From contig NZ_JAUXXZ010000058.1 in assembly GCF_030684675.1 (NCBI RefSeq), positions 1-64,000 on the forward strand: DNA of 64,000 nt. Reading direction: 5' to 3'. Numbering within the stretch: the stretch's first letter is position 1; each line of letters opens with the position of its first letter. The stretch comes from Daejeonella sp. (lineage in GTDB: Bacteria > Bacteroidota > Bacteroidia > Sphingobacteriales > Sphingobacteriaceae). Shown piece after piece: positions 18,011-27,121 of this stretch. The notes beneath the pieces are model-generated. The model saw only the letters and a program-made list of their open reading frames with translations. It was not told the origin of the DNA and did no database searches. A program made the translations under genes and the position numbers.

Positions 18011-19255
18011 TCAATGAGCCTGTCCGCGTCCGCCAAGTATCACCGGATCGGAAATCCCATTCAGATTATACACAATTTTACCTGCCCTGATTGTCAGTTC
18101 ACATTCAAGTTTTTTACTGGCATTGATTTTATATCCGGTATAATCGAAGAAACCAAATTTTCCTTCTCTCATATTAAAAACAGAAAGATCAGCAATTGAG
18201 CCAACAGAAAGTGTTCCAAGATCTTCCCTTTTAATTTCTTTGGCAGGATTTAAGGTAGTGGCTTTTATTACAGCCGGCAAATCCATTCCCATTGCCAGGA
18301 ATCTCGACATCACAGTTAACAGATCTTTCATAGCTCCATTGATAGCTCCCTTATTCATATCTGTGCTAATGGAATTTGGATAGAATCCCTGCTCTAAAGC
18401 CGGAATAGCCTGCGAGTAGGCAAAGCTGATACCGCCAAAACCCACATCAAATACAATTCCTCTTTTTTGAGCTTCAAAAACGAATGGTTTTACTTTTTTA
18501 GTTTTCGGATCAACTATAGACTCCCTTGAATCACCAAGTTCTGCAAAGCAATGGGTGAAAATATCACCCGGGCGGAGATGTTTGAAAAATAGTTCTTCAA
18601 TTGAATGTGCTGGTTTAGTTCCTCCAAAATCAACCATTACCGGAATATTGCCTGCAAGTTTACCGGCTTCAACTGCCCGGTCGACCGGAATCCATTCTGG
18701 TCCATTATAATGCGAAGTCTTAATTCCTACGATGTGATCTTTATATCTGCGGGCAACAATTGAGGTCAGTTTTGCATCCATATCCGTGAGGTTTTGCTCA
18801 TATGCCCCTCCTCTGTAACCTTCACCTACAATATTCAGCCATGCCAGAACGCGGGTTTCCGATTGATCTATTACCTCTTCTTTGAACCTCTCAAATGACC
18901 TCCAGCCGGAACTCCCGGCATCAACGGTAGTTGTAATTCCGCTGCGGAATGTGAAGCCATCCGCAACCGGATCACCAGGTCTCATGCTATGAAAATTGTG
19001 GGAATGTATATCAACAAGTCCCGGAGTAACATACAAACCGGTGGCATTTACTACCTGCTTTGCTGTTTTTGAGTCGATATTCTTTGCAACAAGGACTATC
19101 TTATCGCCGTTAATAGCAATATCCATAAGCTCATTGATATTGTTTTTGGGATCAATTACATGACCGCCTTTTACCAGTATGCTGTAATTCTGTGCCCGGC
19201 TTGAGAAAGCAAGGATGCTTAAGAAGATGAATATTATCTGCGGTATCCTTTTCAT
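18011..19255 (-). CDS. Exported amidohydrolase/deacetylase-family metallohydrolase
   Basis: This 414-residue protein has a signal peptide ending in SSRAQ. It continues as a cyclic-amidohydrolase barrel: LVKGGHVIDPKNNINELMDIAI, then the metal motif VDIHSHNFH (about residues 82-90), the carboxylated-Lys candidate in VGIKTSHYNG, FTHCFAE, SISTDMNKG, and a composite small domain at the C-terminus (IADLSVFNMREGKFGF). This matches the amidohydrolase/deacetylase subfamily (EF_0837/Atu3266-like), whose members cleave N- or O-acetyl groups from small acids. Most relatives are cytoplasmic, so the signal peptide is notable. It is the last gene of the minus-strand oxidative set. Confidence 0.8.
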   Translation of the reverse strand: MKRIPQIIFIFLSILAFSSRAQNYSILVKGGHVIDPKNNINELMDIAINGDKIVLVAKNIDSKTAKQVVNATGLYVTPGLVDIHSHNFHSMRPGDPVADGFTFRSGITTTVDAGSSGWRSFERFKEEVIDQSETRVLAWLNIVGEGYRGGAYEQNLTDMDAKLTSIVARRYKDHIVGIKTSHYNGPEWIPVDRAVEAGKLAGNIPVMVDFGGTKPAHSIEELFFKHLRPGDIFTHCFAELGDSRESIVDPKTKKVKPFVFEAQKRGIVFDVGFGGISFAYSQAIPALEQGFYPNSISTDMNKGAINGAMKDLLTVMSRFLAMGMDLPAVIKATTLNPAKEIKREDLGTLSVGSIADLSVFNMREGKFGFFDYTGYKINASKKLECELTIRAGKIVYNLNGISDPVILGGRGQAH

Positions 19256-19315
19256 TTTTTTTTAAAATCGGGTAATCGTTTAATGATGTTAAAACTGATA
19301 TTAGAATCCTCAGAC

Positions 19316-20731
19316 TTATTTAGGCAGACTTATCTTCCAGATATTACCACCGGTAGCTCCATATTCTATAACAAATACATTGTTTTTTATCATAACTGCA
19401 TCAGTAGCTCCATTAAAACCCTCTACTATGCGCTTAGTTTTTACAAAATAATTATCTGTGGCTTTATCATACGACAGATCCAGGTGCAGTAAATCAGCAC
19501 CCTGGTCCGTAAATGGTTTCATCAGCGCTGATCGTGCCCCCAAAGAATAGCGGATAGTAAAACCATCGCCTCTCAGATCTTTGGATAGATTCTTCTTACT
19601 GTCAAAAAACAATGCGAGTGGAGAACTGTGCGGCGTAAAGGTGCTTACTGTTACACCAGTGAGGTCGCCATCCAGTATTTTCCCGGAATGTCCCCGATAT
19701 TCATTGGCATCGGGCCCGAGGTTTTGTATACCAGGAGAAAACTTTACCCCTGCCGGAATTTTTGGAAAATCAGGGTCATTCCTGAAATATCTTACAGCCC
19801 AGGCATGGGCACTTCTGGGAATGAATGGATCGGTATCCGGATTTGGCTGCCAGTCAGGATATTGCTGGGGATTTTCAATTCCGCCAACGATCCATGGAAA
19901 ACCATAATGATGGCCCTCTCTGATCCAGAACATATCTTCATTGTGATCGTAATCAGATGAATTCGATACACCATACAAATTCCCTGAGCCGTCAAAAGCA
20001 ATATCATAGGCATTACGTATGCCTTCAGCAAAAATATAACCATCTGCTTTTAGCTTTGCTTCATCATCAGGAAGTAAAAGATCCTTTGAATCAATTGGGA
20101 ATCTAAAAACCTTTGAAGTTAAAGCCCCATTTCGGGCATTAGGCCATGCACCATTGTTATCCTGTACTTCGCCATGGTCGGTACGCGCACCACTGTTCAC
20201 AAAGATGTACTTTCCATCAGGACTTATCTCAAGGGCATTCCAGCCATGGTCAAACACAGTCCGGTTCGTGCCATACTCAGCCGTATTAAATACCACAGAC
20301 ATTACTGGCTTTTCATTTGGTTTAAGATCATAACGAACCATCAGCCCTTTGTTTCCAAGGCCATTGTTTACCCTGGTATTGCCAGTGAGAAACAAGGTGT
20401 TTTTATAAATTGCTGCTCCCTGCAGGCGCGGAATGCCATGGTCCTCAACAGAAAGGATTTTTTCTGCAACGGGATTTTTATCATGTATATTTTTTATTCT
20501 GTACACCTCCCCATCATAACAGGTAAAGTATACAGCCTTTGTAGATTCGTCGTATAATATGCGTACACTTTTGGGTGCTACAGCCATGACATGCTCAACT
20601 TTAATATCGGGTCTTAAAGCTACCGGAGGTACAATCGCTTTTGGAGCCCTCGTATTCTGAGCATTTAAAATTGCAGCAGAAAGTAAGAGTGTGGTTAAGA
20701 GTATTTTGCTGTAGAATGTGTGTTTATTCAT
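19316..20731 (-). CDS. Secreted PQQ-dependent sugar dehydrogenase-like propeller protein
   Basis: This 471-residue protein has a signal peptide (LLLSAAILNAQ). Segments such as VFDHGWNALEISPDGKYIFVNSGAR, AEGIRNAYDIAFDGSGNLYGVSNSSDYDHNEDMFWIREGHHYGFPW and FIEYGATGGNIWKISL match the soluble aldose/sorbosone-dehydrogenase propeller. That fold binds PQQ and Ca2+ and oxidises sugars in the periplasm. The GIRN and GxxYGFPW blocks are typical of this superfamily. It lacks a heme motif, so electrons would pass to a separate acceptor, plausibly the cytochrome-bearing neighbours. There are 60 bp to the downstream gene and 51 bp to the upstream one. Confidence 0.75.
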   Translation of the reverse strand: MNKHTFYSKILLTTLLLSAAILNAQNTRAPKAIVPPVALRPDIKVEHVMAVAPKSVRILYDESTKAVYFTCYDGEVYRIKNIHDKNPVAEKILSVEDHGIPRLQGAAIYKNTLFLTGNTRVNNGLGNKGLMVRYDLKPNEKPVMSVVFNTAEYGTNRTVFDHGWNALEISPDGKYIFVNSGARTDHGEVQDNNGAWPNARNGALTSKVFRFPIDSKDLLLPDDEAKLKADGYIFAEGIRNAYDIAFDGSGNLYGVSNSSDYDHNEDMFWIREGHHYGFPWIVGGIENPQQYPDWQPNPDTDPFIPRSAHAWAVRYFRNDPDFPKIPAGVKFSPGIQNLGPDANEYRGHSGKILDGDLTGVTVSTFTPHSSPLALFFDSKKNLSKDLRGDGFTIRYSLGARSALMKPFTDQGADLLHLDLSYDKATDNYFVKTKRIVEGFNGATDAVMIKNNVFVIEYGATGGNIWKISLPK

Positions 20732-20782
20732 TATTTATTTTCTTCTGATCTCAAATCATAAAAATGAGCAAATTCTTATTGT

Positions 20783-23002
20783 TTATTTGGATGGCAATGC
20801 AAATGTTACCATATATCCGGCAGGATTTTCAGAATCTCCACCTACAGAAATCGCTACATATTGTTTCCCCTTGCTCCAATAAGTTGATGGATTCGCATTT
20901 GCAATTCCGGGCAAAGTGGTTTCCCAAATTTTTTCACCTGTTTTTTGATTAAAGGCCCTGAATTTTCTGTCGCGGGTGCTGCCAATAAAGAGTAAGCCAC
21001 CTTTCGTTAATAATGGGCCAGCCGAACCACTTGCTCCGGTTTCTGGTGTTCCTGGTAGCTGCCCTTCCGGCTGATTCCCGAGGGTGACTGACCATTCAAA
21101 TTCACCGGTATTCAAATTAATTGCATGTAATTGTCCCCATGGAGGTTTGATCCCCGGACGACGCTGATTGTCTAAGAATTGACCATAAGCAGTTAAATTC
21201 AGGTATTTATCCTCTTTTGGAGTGCTGATTCCTGATTTATTGGCCAGTTCATTTTCTTGTATTTCTTTTAAGAAGCTTTGCTCTATGGAAGGACGCGCTG
21301 TTGAAGACTCTTTATCAAAGAGATATGAAATAATTGCTTCTTCTTTTCCGGCAATTACACTGGCGAAAGATGGCATTTTACCTCCTCCGCGTTTGATCTT
21401 ATTCAATGCATCCTCACGACTCAATCTGGTTTCTATCGCTAAAAGAGAAGGGTTTCCGGATTCATCCCCATTTTTATCTGCCATATGACAGCTGATGCAA
21501 TAGGTAGAATAAAGTGCTTTACCCTGATTAAAGACAGAAAGGTTGGCCGTTTCATTTTCTACTACTTTTTTCATCGTAGCAATTTCCGGAGAGTCATTGG
21601 ACTTGACATAAATTATTCCATTGATGGGATCAACTGTACCACCTCCCCAACTTGAGCCTCCACGGCTGCCCGGGAGCATGAAAGTTCCCTGAAGAGCAGG
21701 AGGAGTAAATGGACCTTCATACCTGAATGCATTGAAGCGCATCATTAAGCTGTCATGAGAGCCCCTGGAATAATTGCTTATATCATCTTTTGTAACGAAT
21801 TGTCGGGCATAAGGTGCCGGTTTTGTTGGAATGGGTTGTGTTGGCCATGCCTGCTCACCCGGAATATCGGATGCAGGAACTGGTTTTTCCTCGATAGGGA
21901 ATAAGGGTTCTCCGGTATCGCGGTTAAAGGTGTAAATATAGCCCAGTTTCGAAGTTTGAGCCACTGCATCAATCTTTTTGCCATTATGCACTACCGTGAT
22001 CAGGTTGGGTGGGGCTGGTAAATCATAGTCCCAGAGATCATGGTGAACAGTTTGAAAATGCCATCTATATTTACCTGTAGCTGCATCCAGTGCGACTACA
22101 GAATTTCCGAAAAGATTCATTCCAAGCCGGTCCTTACCATAATAGTCATAGGTAGGTGATCCGGTTGCAAAAAATACCATTCCCCGTTTCTGATCCAAAC
22201 TCATTCCTCCCCAGTTATTGGCACCTCCTACATATTTCCAGGCATCTTTCGGCCAGGTATCATAACCAAATTCTCCCGGCTGTGGTACGGTATGGAATGT
22301 CCATTCCAGTTTCCCTGATTTGATATCATAGGCACGTACATGACCCGGTTCGGCACCGTACAATTCAGATACTTCATTTCCAATAATCAAAAGGTTTCGG
22401 AATACAATTCCAGGACTTGTTGGTATCACCGATATTTTAGCGGGATCGCCACGCATGCCAACATTCATGCTTACCCAGCCATTATTTCCGAATGAAGGGA
22501 TAGGTAAGCCGGTCTGAGCGTTTAATGCAAAGAGTTTATCACCTGCGGTTAGCAGAATTCTTTTATCAGTTCCTTCTTCCCAATAAGTAACCCCTCTGCC
22601 GATGCCACCTCCGGCTTCTCCATTGAATGGATCAAATGCCCAGATTTGCGTACCTGTTGTTGCATCCAGTGCATAGGCTCTGTGCCTTGCAGACAAGGTG
22701 TACATCACACCATCTACAATGATTGGATTACTTTCACTGTTTCCACCCCGCGATCCGGCAGGAGCATCACTGAACTTGTGAGTCCAGGCTATTTCCAGAT
22801 TTTGAATATTATTCGTATTGATTTGATCCAGTATTGAATACCCTGTTCCTTCAGCATCAGCTTTATAAACAGACCAGCTGCGATCAAGATTTACTTTTTT
22901 ACCCATTTCCGGATAAACTTTACATCCAGTGTAAACCAGAATAGCAAAAAAGGAAAGCAGAAGAATTGGTCTTATGTTAAAGGATTTGTAAAGTTTTGCC
23001 AT
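20783..23002 (-). CDS. Quinoprotein (PQQ) dehydrogenase with inserted cytochrome c domain
   Basis: This 739-residue lipoprotein (Cys at LVYTGC) has an eight-bladed PQQ-propeller pattern: RSWSVYKADAEGTGYSILDQIN, NSVVALDAATGKYRWHFQT, VHHDLWDYDLPAPPNL, as in glucose dehydrogenase-type quinoproteins. A cytochrome c domain with heme motif CISCH (about residue 502) and likely Met ligand in GGKMPSF is inserted before the last blades, which resume at PPWGQLHAINLNTGEFEW. Such enzymes oxidise sugars or alcohols and pass electrons to the respiratory chain. It is a paralogue of the next gene. No PQQ synthesis genes are in the window. Confidence 0.88.
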   Translation of the reverse strand: MAKLYKSFNIRPILLLSFFAILVYTGCKVYPEMGKKVNLDRSWSVYKADAEGTGYSILDQINTNNIQNLEIAWTHKFSDAPAGSRGGNSESNPIIVDGVMYTLSARHRAYALDATTGTQIWAFDPFNGEAGGGIGRGVTYWEEGTDKRILLTAGDKLFALNAQTGLPIPSFGNNGWVSMNVGMRGDPAKISVIPTSPGIVFRNLLIIGNEVSELYGAEPGHVRAYDIKSGKLEWTFHTVPQPGEFGYDTWPKDAWKYVGGANNWGGMSLDQKRGMVFFATGSPTYDYYGKDRLGMNLFGNSVVALDAATGKYRWHFQTVHHDLWDYDLPAPPNLITVVHNGKKIDAVAQTSKLGYIYTFNRDTGEPLFPIEEKPVPASDIPGEQAWPTQPIPTKPAPYARQFVTKDDISNYSRGSHDSLMMRFNAFRYEGPFTPPALQGTFMLPGSRGGSSWGGGTVDPINGIIYVKSNDSPEIATMKKVVENETANLSVFNQGKALYSTYCISCHMADKNGDESGNPSLLAIETRLSREDALNKIKRGGGKMPSFASVIAGKEEAIISYLFDKESSTARPSIEQSFLKEIQENELANKSGISTPKEDKYLNLTAYGQFLDNQRRPGIKPPWGQLHAINLNTGEFEWSVTLGNQPEGQLPGTPETGASGSAGPLLTKGGLLFIGSTRDRKFRAFNQKTGEKIWETTLPGIANANPSTYWSKGKQYVAISVGGDSENPAGYMVTFALPSK

Positions 23003-23158
23003 ACAATAAATAATAATTGAGCTATCAAATTAAAAACAATTTGATAATATGTTGTACGGCTATTGAAAATAATACAATGATTATTTAATCCATCCGCGAG
23101 AAAATAACTTATTCAAGGGTAGCGTGTTAATGGCTTCATATTTTCAGATACTTTATTT

Positions 23159-25360
23159 TTATTTATCAGGCAGTGAAAAAGACACATAAGCATCTGCTGA
23201 TTTAGTTCTCATTTTACCACCCCCACAGGCAATCACTACATATTGTTTTCCTTTGATACTGTAAATTGAGGGACTTGCATATCCTCCAGCCGGAAGTTTG
23301 GTTTCAAAAAGCAGTTTCCCGGTCTTTTTATTGTAGGCCCTGAACATTTCATCACTCGTTGCAGCAATGAATACCAGGCCGCCAGCAGTAACTACCGATC
23401 CTCCCCAGTTCTCAGTACCCGAATGTATACCCTTAGCTTTCATGTCCGGATGATCGCCCAGTGTTTCTTTCCAGACAACCTTGCCATTGTTAAGGTCTAT
23501 AGCCTGAAGCGTACCCCATGGCGGACTTACTGCCGGGTATCCTTCGAGGGTTAAAAATTGCTTAATTCCTCCTAAACGATAGGGTACCTCATAAAATGGA
23601 TGTTTCTTTTTCTTTTCAGCGATATACTCCTCTTTTTGCAGGGCTGCATTGTTGAGCAGGTACGATGCAATAGCAGTTTTATCGGCCTCGCTAAGGTTTT
23701 TGAAAGCGGGCATCATCCTTCTACCGGAACTGATCAGGTTTTGAAAATCTAAAGTTTTGTATCTATTGTTCAGATCAACTAAAGCCGGGAAATTACCTGA
23801 ACCTTTAAGATCGGCACCATGGCAACCGCTGCAATTTTTGGTGTAGAGCGAGGTGCCAGCTTCAAGATTGCTTTGCCTTTTTATGACCGGCTTATCAATG
23901 CGATTATCTGCTATGGTAACGATCCAGGGTAATTCATTCGCATTGATATACATAATCCCTGTTTCGGGGTCCACTGATGGACCACCCCATTCGCCACCAC
24001 CGGTGAGGCCAGGGAATACCAAAGTTCCTTCAAGACTAGGGGGTGTAAACATAGGTCCGCCTTTAAATGTGCGGAAGCGCTTGACAAGTTCCTGATAGGA
24101 AGAGTCCGGAATATTTTTATTGAGATCTGCCTCTGAAATCCCTTGTCTTGCAAATGCCGGTATGACTGTTGGGATGGGCTGAGTGGGAGAAGGTTGTTCG
24201 CCATCCAGATCAGAGTGTGCAGGTACAAGGGTTTCAACAATAGGGTAGACTGGCTTGCCTGTGACCCTGTCAAGGAGATAAACATAGCCTTGTTTACTTG
24301 TTTGTACAAGGGCGTCTATCGCTTTACCATCTTTTTTAACAGTTAACAGGGTGGGGGCATTTGGGAAATCCCAATCCCATAGATCATGGTGAATGGCCTG
24401 GAAATGCCAGATATATTTTCCGGTTTCGGCATTCAATGCCAAAATACTGTTCCCAAAAAGATTATCGCCTCTCCGTTTGCCCCCATAGTAATCTGCATTT
24501 GCAGTACCTGTAGAAGCATATAAAATTCCTCTTTTTTCATCCAGACTGAAGCCACCCCAGGCATTAGCACTACCCACAAATTTATAGGCTTCCGGATCTT
24601 CCCAGGTTTCATAACCCTTTTCACCTGGTGCCGGGATAGTTCTGAAAAGCCACTTCAATTCGCCCGTATAAACATCGTAGGCTCTGATATGCCCGGGAGC
24701 TGATTCTTCTTCTTCAGAAAGACTACTACCCATGATGATCAGATCCTTGTAGATCATGCCTGCTGATGTAGAAGTTACTCTCAGATCACTGATATCCCTG
24801 TTCATTTCCAGATTGTCATGTAATGAAATCCGGCCATCTTTTCCAAAGCTGCTGATAGGTTTTCCTGTTGAACTATTTATACAATAAAGGGATGATCCGG
24901 CAGTATAAAAAATCCGGTTTTCATTGTTTTTGCCTTTATGTACAGCAATCCCGCGACAAACATTCAAACCATAACTTTGCTTTCCGGCATTGTCAATAAG
25001 CATGCTTGCTGTTGGATCGAAAATCCATTTTTCTTTGCCGGTAGCGGCATCAGCAGCAAATAGTTTCAACTGAGGAGATGTGCCATACAGAACACCATCA
25101 ATGATCAATGGGTTGGTTTGGATCTGACTTGATTTATCAGCGTCTTTGGTATGGTAAACCCATGCAACTTTAAGCTCCCCGACATTATTTGTATCAATTT
25201 GATTTAGCGGAGAATAGGCCTGCCGATCTTTGCCTCCAGCATAAACATCCCATTCCTTATTGCTCAGATTATTCTGGCAGGAATTGAGAGCAATAGATGT
25301 TAATATGCAGCAAAGAATTAATGACAGGGTATTTTTCCTTTGGGATGAATAGAATATCAT
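23159..25360 (-). CDS. Quinoprotein (PQQ) dehydrogenase with inserted cytochrome c domain (paralogue)
   Basis: This 733-residue protein has the same layout as its neighbour at 20783: lipoprotein-type leader (ALNSC), propeller with NSILALNAETGKYIWHFQ and IHHDLWDWDFPNAPTL, a CSGCH heme motif at about residue 509 with Met ligand in RRMMPAF, and closing blades from PPWGTLQAIDLNNGKVVW. The two paralogues probably arose by tandem duplication but are clearly diverged along their length, so they may act on different substrates. Its stop is 155 bp from the paralogue's start. It follows the lactonase-type gene at 25386 by 25 bp, suggesting co-transcription. Confidence 0.88.
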   Translation of the reverse strand: MIFYSSQRKNTLSLILCCILTSIALNSCQNNLSNKEWDVYAGGKDRQAYSPLNQIDTNNVGELKVAWVYHTKDADKSSQIQTNPLIIDGVLYGTSPQLKLFAADAATGKEKWIFDPTASMLIDNAGKQSYGLNVCRGIAVHKGKNNENRIFYTAGSSLYCINSSTGKPISSFGKDGRISLHDNLEMNRDISDLRVTSTSAGMIYKDLIIMGSSLSEEEESAPGHIRAYDVYTGELKWLFRTIPAPGEKGYETWEDPEAYKFVGSANAWGGFSLDEKRGILYASTGTANADYYGGKRRGDNLFGNSILALNAETGKYIWHFQAIHHDLWDWDFPNAPTLLTVKKDGKAIDALVQTSKQGYVYLLDRVTGKPVYPIVETLVPAHSDLDGEQPSPTQPIPTVIPAFARQGISEADLNKNIPDSSYQELVKRFRTFKGGPMFTPPSLEGTLVFPGLTGGGEWGGPSVDPETGIMYINANELPWIVTIADNRIDKPVIKRQSNLEAGTSLYTKNCSGCHGADLKGSGNFPALVDLNNRYKTLDFQNLISSGRRMMPAFKNLSEADKTAIASYLLNNAALQKEEYIAEKKKKHPFYEVPYRLGGIKQFLTLEGYPAVSPPWGTLQAIDLNNGKVVWKETLGDHPDMKAKGIHSGTENWGGSVVTAGGLVFIAATSDEMFRAYNKKTGKLLFETKLPAGGYASPSIYSIKGKQYVVIACGGGKMRTKSADAYVSFSLPDK

Positions 25361-25385
25361 AGAAAGATAGGCTTATTTGAGAGAC

Positions 25386-26351
25386 TTAAATATTGTAGAA
25401 TTTAACAGCATTATCATGGAACAATCTCTTTTGTTCTTTATATGGTCTGTTTTTGACGATCTCTTTTAGAATATTTACCCAGTTTTCAAGTTCACTGTCT
25501 TTTAAACACCACGGCCAGTCGCTGGCGAACATTACACGCTTCGACCCAAAAATATTAAGGCAATGGTTTATTCCAGGGGCAAGAGTTTCAGCAGATTTTG
25601 GATATCCTGAACTAACAGAGATGATACCCGAAATTTTGCAAACTACATTTTTGTTTTCTGCGACAGTTTTCATTGCAGCGATCCATTCATTCGCATCATG
25701 ATTTGCTTTGCCACCTGTTATTGCAGGATCCAGAAAAGCTCTTGGATCAACATTGCCGCAATGGTTTACAAGAAACCTTGTGCCGGGACATGTCTTAATT
25801 AATTCGGCAACTGAGGGTAACCATGCGGGTGAAATAGTGAAATCCAGGCTCAGATTCAGTTTGCCCAGAACTTCTACGTTTCTGATCAATAGAAGGTCTT
25901 TCATCTCCGCAACCGATCTGAAGCCATACCTGATGCCCTTAATGTATTCAGAGCCTTTAAATTGGGCAATGTAGCTCTCGAAATCCGGGCTCATCAGGTT
26001 GGCACTGATTACAGCTGCTACCGTAGGATTGGACTTGTCCTTACACATCTCTATGGCATATAATGCTTCTTCATAACGTTTTGCAGCAGGTACACCAACT
26101 TCCATATAAACTGCTTTCACCATGTTGACATTTTGAACGGCATGCATATAGGCCTTCATATCATAATTTCCTGGAATCGGCGGGGATGTCCAGCTTTTTC
26201 CAAACCGAACCAGATCTGCAAGGTGCTGATGGGTATCAATTAAAGGAAGTGGTTTTGACGGATTTCTAAGGGTCTCAGAAAGCAAAGAACCTACGGGAAA
26301 AGAAGCTAATGCGAGGACTGATGTGGATGTTATAAATTTTTTTCTGTTCAT
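25386..26351 (-). CDS. Exported lactonase-type amidohydrolase (COG3618/L-fuconolactonase-like)
   Basis: This 321-residue protein has an N-terminal export signal (MNRKKFITSTSVLALASFPVG), of twin-Lys/Arg type. The barrel shows LIDTHQHLAD (HxH), LDFTISP, FLVNHCGN, NVVCKISGIIS and GSKRVMFASDWPW, the order seen in L-fucono-1,5-lactonase and 2-pyrone-dicarboxylate lactonase relatives. It is the first gene of the block that continues with two quinoprotein dehydrogenases. Hydrolysis of a sugar lactone made by them is the simplest joint role (inference). A 770-bp gap with no gene lies upstream. Confidence 0.78.
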   Translation of the reverse strand: MNRKKFITSTSVLALASFPVGSLLSETLRNPSKPLPLIDTHQHLADLVRFGKSWTSPPIPGNYDMKAYMHAVQNVNMVKAVYMEVGVPAAKRYEEALYAIEMCKDKSNPTVAAVISANLMSPDFESYIAQFKGSEYIKGIRYGFRSVAEMKDLLLIRNVEVLGKLNLSLDFTISPAWLPSVAELIKTCPGTRFLVNHCGNVDPRAFLDPAITGGKANHDANEWIAAMKTVAENKNVVCKISGIISVSSGYPKSAETLAPGINHCLNIFGSKRVMFASDWPWCLKDSELENWVNILKEIVKNRPYKEQKRLFHDNAVKFYNI

Positions 26352-26828
26352 TGCAATATCTGATCATTTTAAACATTTATGTCGACCTGAAAAGTACAGG
26401 CTTCAAAATCTTTATCCCTGATTATTAAGAATTTTCAATTTAATAAATATTCCAATAAATTTTCAGTTGAGTTGTAATTTTAGTTTAAGCCACAGCTTAT
26501 TTCCCTGTATTTATTTTTTATTACTCCGAAATGTAATTTGGAAGCATAAATGTCAGACTGCACAAAGAACAAGGATTTTTTGGGAATTTTTATTCTCGGT
26601 ATGCGGCATAGTGAATACCTAATCTAACGTGAGTTCGAAATATAAAATGATTCTGGGGTAAATTTAGATTGAAGATGTTCTATTATTTTAGAAAGCAGGG
26701 TCTGTGCTTCTTCGGTCCTGCCGGTCCCGTGTTCTGCCCTTATTTTTGCAGCAGATTTGATAAATATCATGAAATTCAGTATTACAAAAAAGGTAGAGCT
26801 GCCACGGGTTTATTTGGAATGGCAAATG
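26352..26828. other. Gene-free part of a 770-bp intergenic region
   Basis: No credible gene is present. A 68-codon frame at 26669-26875 runs into the dispersed element and has no family features. The first 150 bp should contain the promoter of the lactonase-type gene starting at 26351. The remaining part up to 27121 holds the dispersed repeat listed separately. Confidence 0.5.
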
Positions 26829-27030
26829 GTCCTTTTGCCGGGCTGCCCGTCCCGATGAAAAACAGCTCCGGGTAAAATAAACCTTGCCGAAGGAGGTATC
26901 TTCCGGCTATTGGTAATCTGAAATAGAATGCGATTTCTTGCCGGAAATACTCCGGAGGAAAGGGCTGAACTAAGCTATAACACACAGGTATTGCTTTCCA
27001 AAATCAATTATTGTGGCTCCAGAGCCTTAT
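26829..27030 (+). repeat. Dispersed intergenic element, copy 1
   Basis: About 200 bp beginning near GGTCCTTTTGCCGGGC aligns colinearly, with almost no gaps and roughly four-fifths identity by eye, to 53378-53580. Shared blocks include GTAAAATAAACCTTGCCG, GATTTCTTGCCGGAA, GGAGGAAAGGGCTGAAC and ACACAGGTATTG. Inside is a GCCGaA/TTCCGGC stem. Both copies lie just downstream of a minus-strand gene. It could be a structured RNA, a non-autonomous mobile element, or a transcript-end element. Confidence 0.75.
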
Positions 27031-27121
27031 TAGATCAATTATAACCGTATTTTGTATCCTTCCTTATACCGAACTCAGGTTAATCTAAATTCTAAAAAGG
27101 CTTAGCGTTAGTTTATTTTTC

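Noticed and set aside
26669-26875. A 68-codon plus-strand frame
   Set aside because: Half of it lies in the dispersed element and the frame is not kept in the second copy, so coding is unlikely.
26941-26985. Resemblance of GGAGGAAAGGGCTG to the conserved core of RNase P RNA
   Set aside because: Only a short match; the rest of the RNase P core is missing and there are two diverged copies in the window.
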